Source: Colwellia sp.
GTDB lineage: Bacteria > Pseudomonadota > Gammaproteobacteria > Enterobacterales > Alteromonadaceae
Direction: 5' to 3'
Assembly: GCA_013215655.1 (NCBI GenBank)
Contig: JABSOX010000011.1
Location: 75,024-139,023, forward strand
DNA: 64,000 nucleotides
The notes under the pieces are model-generated. The model worked only from the letters and a program-made list of their open reading frames with translations, was not told the DNA's origin and searched no databases. Below are positions 61,816 through 64,000 of the stretch, in pieces; positions within the stretch are counted from its first letter, which is position 1, and the number at the start of each line of letters is the position of its first letter. The position numbers were made by a program, and so were the translations under genes.

Positions 61816-64000
61816 CTAGGTCACTGCAACCCGACTCACAAATTTTTGATACCAAAATGATGCAACTAAAATAAATACACCAATACCCATAAACAAAATA
61901 ACCTTTTGCCATAATAGAGCGTTAGCAGCATCAATCATTGCCAGTTTAGTTATCCCCAATAAAATCAATCCAAAACTATATTTTACCGTTGTTATACGTC
62001 GATCTTTTGAAAAGAGAATTAAAGCGCCATGTATGGCCAATGCAGGAGCAATTAACAAGTCTAATTGATATTTAATAAGTGCAGAGCACAAGACCACATA
62101 AGTAATGGCGACAATGGAATGTAAAAACAAATCACCATTTTGTTTTAATATTTCACCCAATCGAGAGTGCTTAAATTTCTGCTCTTTTTGATATAAAGCA
62201 GCGATTAAAAATATGATTGGTAGCAATGCATAACTCACATTCGACGAATTAAATAACCATGCGACAATGACTAATAACAAGTTAATCACGATAATAAAGG
62301 TTTCATTTCTTTTTAAGTGTTCAGATAGATTAATTGCATTAAAAGCAGCTCCCCAAAAAATTGCGGCAATCAACAAACCGTACATCATGTTATGCGTTTG
62401 AAAGCCAATAATATTAGGGATTGCGAAACCAAGAGATAATATTCCCCAGCTGCAAATAAATTTATAGATAGACGCGCTATTTTGACGATTAAAAAAATAG
62501 GCTGCTGCGAAAAAGCTTAAGAAGCCAAGTAATACCACAATGCTATTTATTAACGTTAGTTGTCCAACACCAATGGCAAAAGCGAAACTTGCTAGGCCAG
62601 TCAATACTTTAGTTTCTTTGAATAATAAATGATGATTAACCTTACGCGCCAAGAACAAAGCGATTAAAGGCGAAAGCCATAGTAACATCAGTGAATTATC
62701 GTCAAAGCGGCGAATAACGGAGCCTAACCAACACACAGGAATAAGTAGATAAAAAAGGATTCGTGCCGATTCCGCAAAATGTCTAACTAAGCTGCTTGGT
62801 TGATATTTTCTATAAAAAGCTGACCATAACCAAAGTTGTATAAACACAGAGAATACCGCAACTTTTGCAAATAAAGGCAACATGGTAAAGCGATAACTAT
62901 CAACCAATATTGCTCCTTGGTAGGCATAAAATAATGGCACGATAAGAAGTATTGCGGCAAATATTTCTATCGTTACTTGCTTACAATTTTTTGCTCTAAA
63001 CAATAAGGCTATTTGCACTAAAATAACGAGTGTTCCAGTCCAGTTACCTAACCATATATCGGCGCTTGTAATCAGTAGAATAGATAACCAAACTACCTCT
63101 AACAATTGTAAAAACGGCTTAACTCTATTTTTGCTGAAGTCATCATATACTTCATTATTGTTGATAAGTCGTTGCCAAGTAGCGATAATTACAACAATCA
63201 TTATTGATAACAACCAGCCATCAATTGATGTTAATGCCGGTAATGGAAAGTACATTGCTAACGCTGACCAACAATATAACAGTGCTATTGCCGTTAACGT
63301 TTGACCTTGATGAATGACAGCCGAAATTTTATAGCGACGAGCAATAGCAATTAACAATATTCCCTCCACCGCCCATGCTATTCCCCAATAAGCATCACCA
63401 ATGACACTGACTATGCTCAGTACAGCCCACGAAGCAGCAAGTAAGATAAAAACATAGGTTAGTTCACGTTTTACTCGATAAAAGAAAACACTAGCGCCAA
63501 TTGCTATTAAGGAATTCAAAGTAAAATTAATGCTCATTTGTACAGTGAATATATCTGTCACTTGCAAGAAAATAACCACAGTAGAACCAACAAGTGTTGC
63601 CAAAAAAACTAATGTTTTATTTGTCGGTACTTTATCTTTAAATAGGGATATTGCTACGTAAACAAAAAAGAGCAAGTAAAACAGATTAACGAGCCAAGAT
63701 GATATTTGAGTCTCTTCAAAGCCGATAAGCCATTCAAGGGAAATAAGTGTGAATGCCAAACTTAGATGAACAAGCCAAGCGCCTAGATGTCGATAAGCTA
63801 GAATCAAACTACTACACACAACAAAAGCGAGTGATAACAAATAATAGAAAGGGTCAAGACTCATTGTATTTGAAAGCATTGGCATCGTTGCAATACCTAT
63901 GATACCTAAAGCGGCAACTACCTTAGTATCTAACCACAATGCCAGAGCATGACATAACAAGGCAATGACTAGGTATAAAATGAATACAAGAAGATCAGGT
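61816..64000 (-). CDS. DUF2339-like multi-pass membrane protein, N-terminus beyond the window
   Basis: At least 728 residues, almost entirely hydrophobic helices (some 20 or more) separated by short loops, in the style of DUF2339 proteins. These have about 900 residues, so roughly 200 are missing. The frame is open to the last base with no start in the right place: TTG 63960 is internal and the codons beyond (ILYLVIA) continue the helix pattern. Function unknown in the family. Its end faces the MBL hydrolase gene. Confidence 0.75.
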   Translation of the reverse strand, partial: PDLLVFILYLVIALLCHALALWLDTKVVAALGIIGIATMPMLSNTMSLDPFYYLLSLAFVVCSSLILAYRHLGAWLVHLSLAFTLISLEWLIGFEETQISSWLVNLFYLLFFVYVAISLFKDKVPTNKTLVFLATLVGSTVVIFLQVTDIFTVQMSINFTLNSLIAIGASVFFYRVKRELTYVFILLAASWAVLSIVSVIGDAYWGIAWAVEGILLIAIARRYKISAVIHQGQTLTAIALLYCWSALAMYFPLPALTSIDGWLLSIMIVVIIATWQRLINNNEVYDDFSKNRVKPFLQLLEVVWLSILLITSADIWLGNWTGTLVILVQIALLFRAKNCKQVTIEIFAAILLIVPLFYAYQGAILVDSYRFTMLPLFAKVAVFSVFIQLWLWSAFYRKYQPSSLVRHFAESARILFYLLIPVCWLGSVIRRFDDNSLMLLWLSPLIALFLARKVNHHLLFKETKVLTGLASFAFAIGVGQLTLINSIVVLLGFLSFFAAAYFFNRQNSASIYKFICSWGILSLGFAIPNIIGFQTHNMMYGLLIAAIFWGAAFNAINLSEHLKRNETFIIVINLLLVIVAWLFNSSNVSYALLPIIFLIAALYQKEQKFKHSRLGEILKQNGDLFLHSIVAITYVVLCSALIKYQLDLLIAPALAIHGALILFSKDRRITTVKYSFGLILLGITKLAMIDAANALLWQKVILFMGIGVFILVASFWYQKFVSRVAVT

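Noticed and set aside
1-64000. CRISPR arrays, tRNA or rRNA genes, prophage genes, replication origin
   Set aside because: No spaced repeat array, no tRNA-like cloverleaf and no phage structural or integrase gene was found in the gene-free stretches.

Overview
The window looks like a chromosomal segment from a marine gammaproteobacterium of the order Alteromonadales, probably near Colwellia or Thalassotalea. The reasons are an AT-rich base composition, a gammaproteobacterial ubiE-ubiJ-ubiB cluster, rsmJ and ftnA of the gammaproteobacterial type, many TonB, two-component and chemotaxis genes, and small lipoproteins typical of that group. The genus is an inference; no rRNA or tRNA gene is visible to fix it. 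About 50 genes are supported. No CRISPR array, prophage or complete insertion sequence was seen.

Layout. 53-6129 is a tightly overlapping plus-strand sugar operon: a GH92 lipoprotein, a FucP-type permease, a PfkB sugar kinase and an AGE-family isomerase. It is followed by an orphan periplasmic binding protein and a TonB-dependent receptor whose upstream region holds two LacI-type palindromes (6918-10015). Together these form a mannoside capture pathway: outer-membrane uptake, demannosylation, import, mannose to fructose, fructose to fructose-6-phosphate. 10197-11027 is an OXA-2-like class D beta-lactamase. 11039-18474 is mostly housekeeping: an orphan CheY, ubiE/J/B, a LysR/azoreductase pair, a GNAT and an aspartyl-protease/PDZ lipoprotein. 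18475-21596 is accessory: an inverted-repeat relic, a GC-rich DUF4345 gene, a DUF4336 gene and a TetR gene with three operator-like repeats exactly 16 bp apart.

21597-31721 is all minus strand: a sensor kinase and response regulator, a secreted DJ-1/PfpI protein with helical repeats, a YbbAP-like ABC exporter, a propeptide-less kexin-like protease with a small secreted partner encoded just downstream (as in the Aeromonas sobria ASP/ORF2 pair), and a second DJ-1/PfpI protein. 31946-40043 is a plus-strand module: a membrane-bound winged-helix regulator with a periplasmic propeller, then HlyD adaptor, ABC ATPase, 805-residue permease and a secreted esterase with helical repeats.

40216-47068 carries an HNH nuclease, a STAS-like protein, a Tag-like glycosylase, rsmJ, cheW and an MCP, a 54-residue Cys protein, a peroxiredoxin and ferritin with a Fur-box-like site. 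47224-53813 has a response regulator with an acidic lipoprotein, a YhiN-type flavoprotein, a small lipoprotein and a PAS-kinase-receiver hybrid. 54315-57648 is a VWA lipoprotein/ECF sigma/anti-sigma operon. 57753-61725 is a second propeller regulator divergent from a metallo-beta-lactamase-fold enzyme. A DUF2339-like membrane protein runs off the right end.

The observations most worth following are: the GH92 with Gln in place of the usual catalytic acid; the protease with its probable external chaperone; the chromosomal OXA-2 relative; the phased operators at the TetR and TonB-receptor genes; and the two regulator-plus-exporter or regulator-plus-hydrolase modules.
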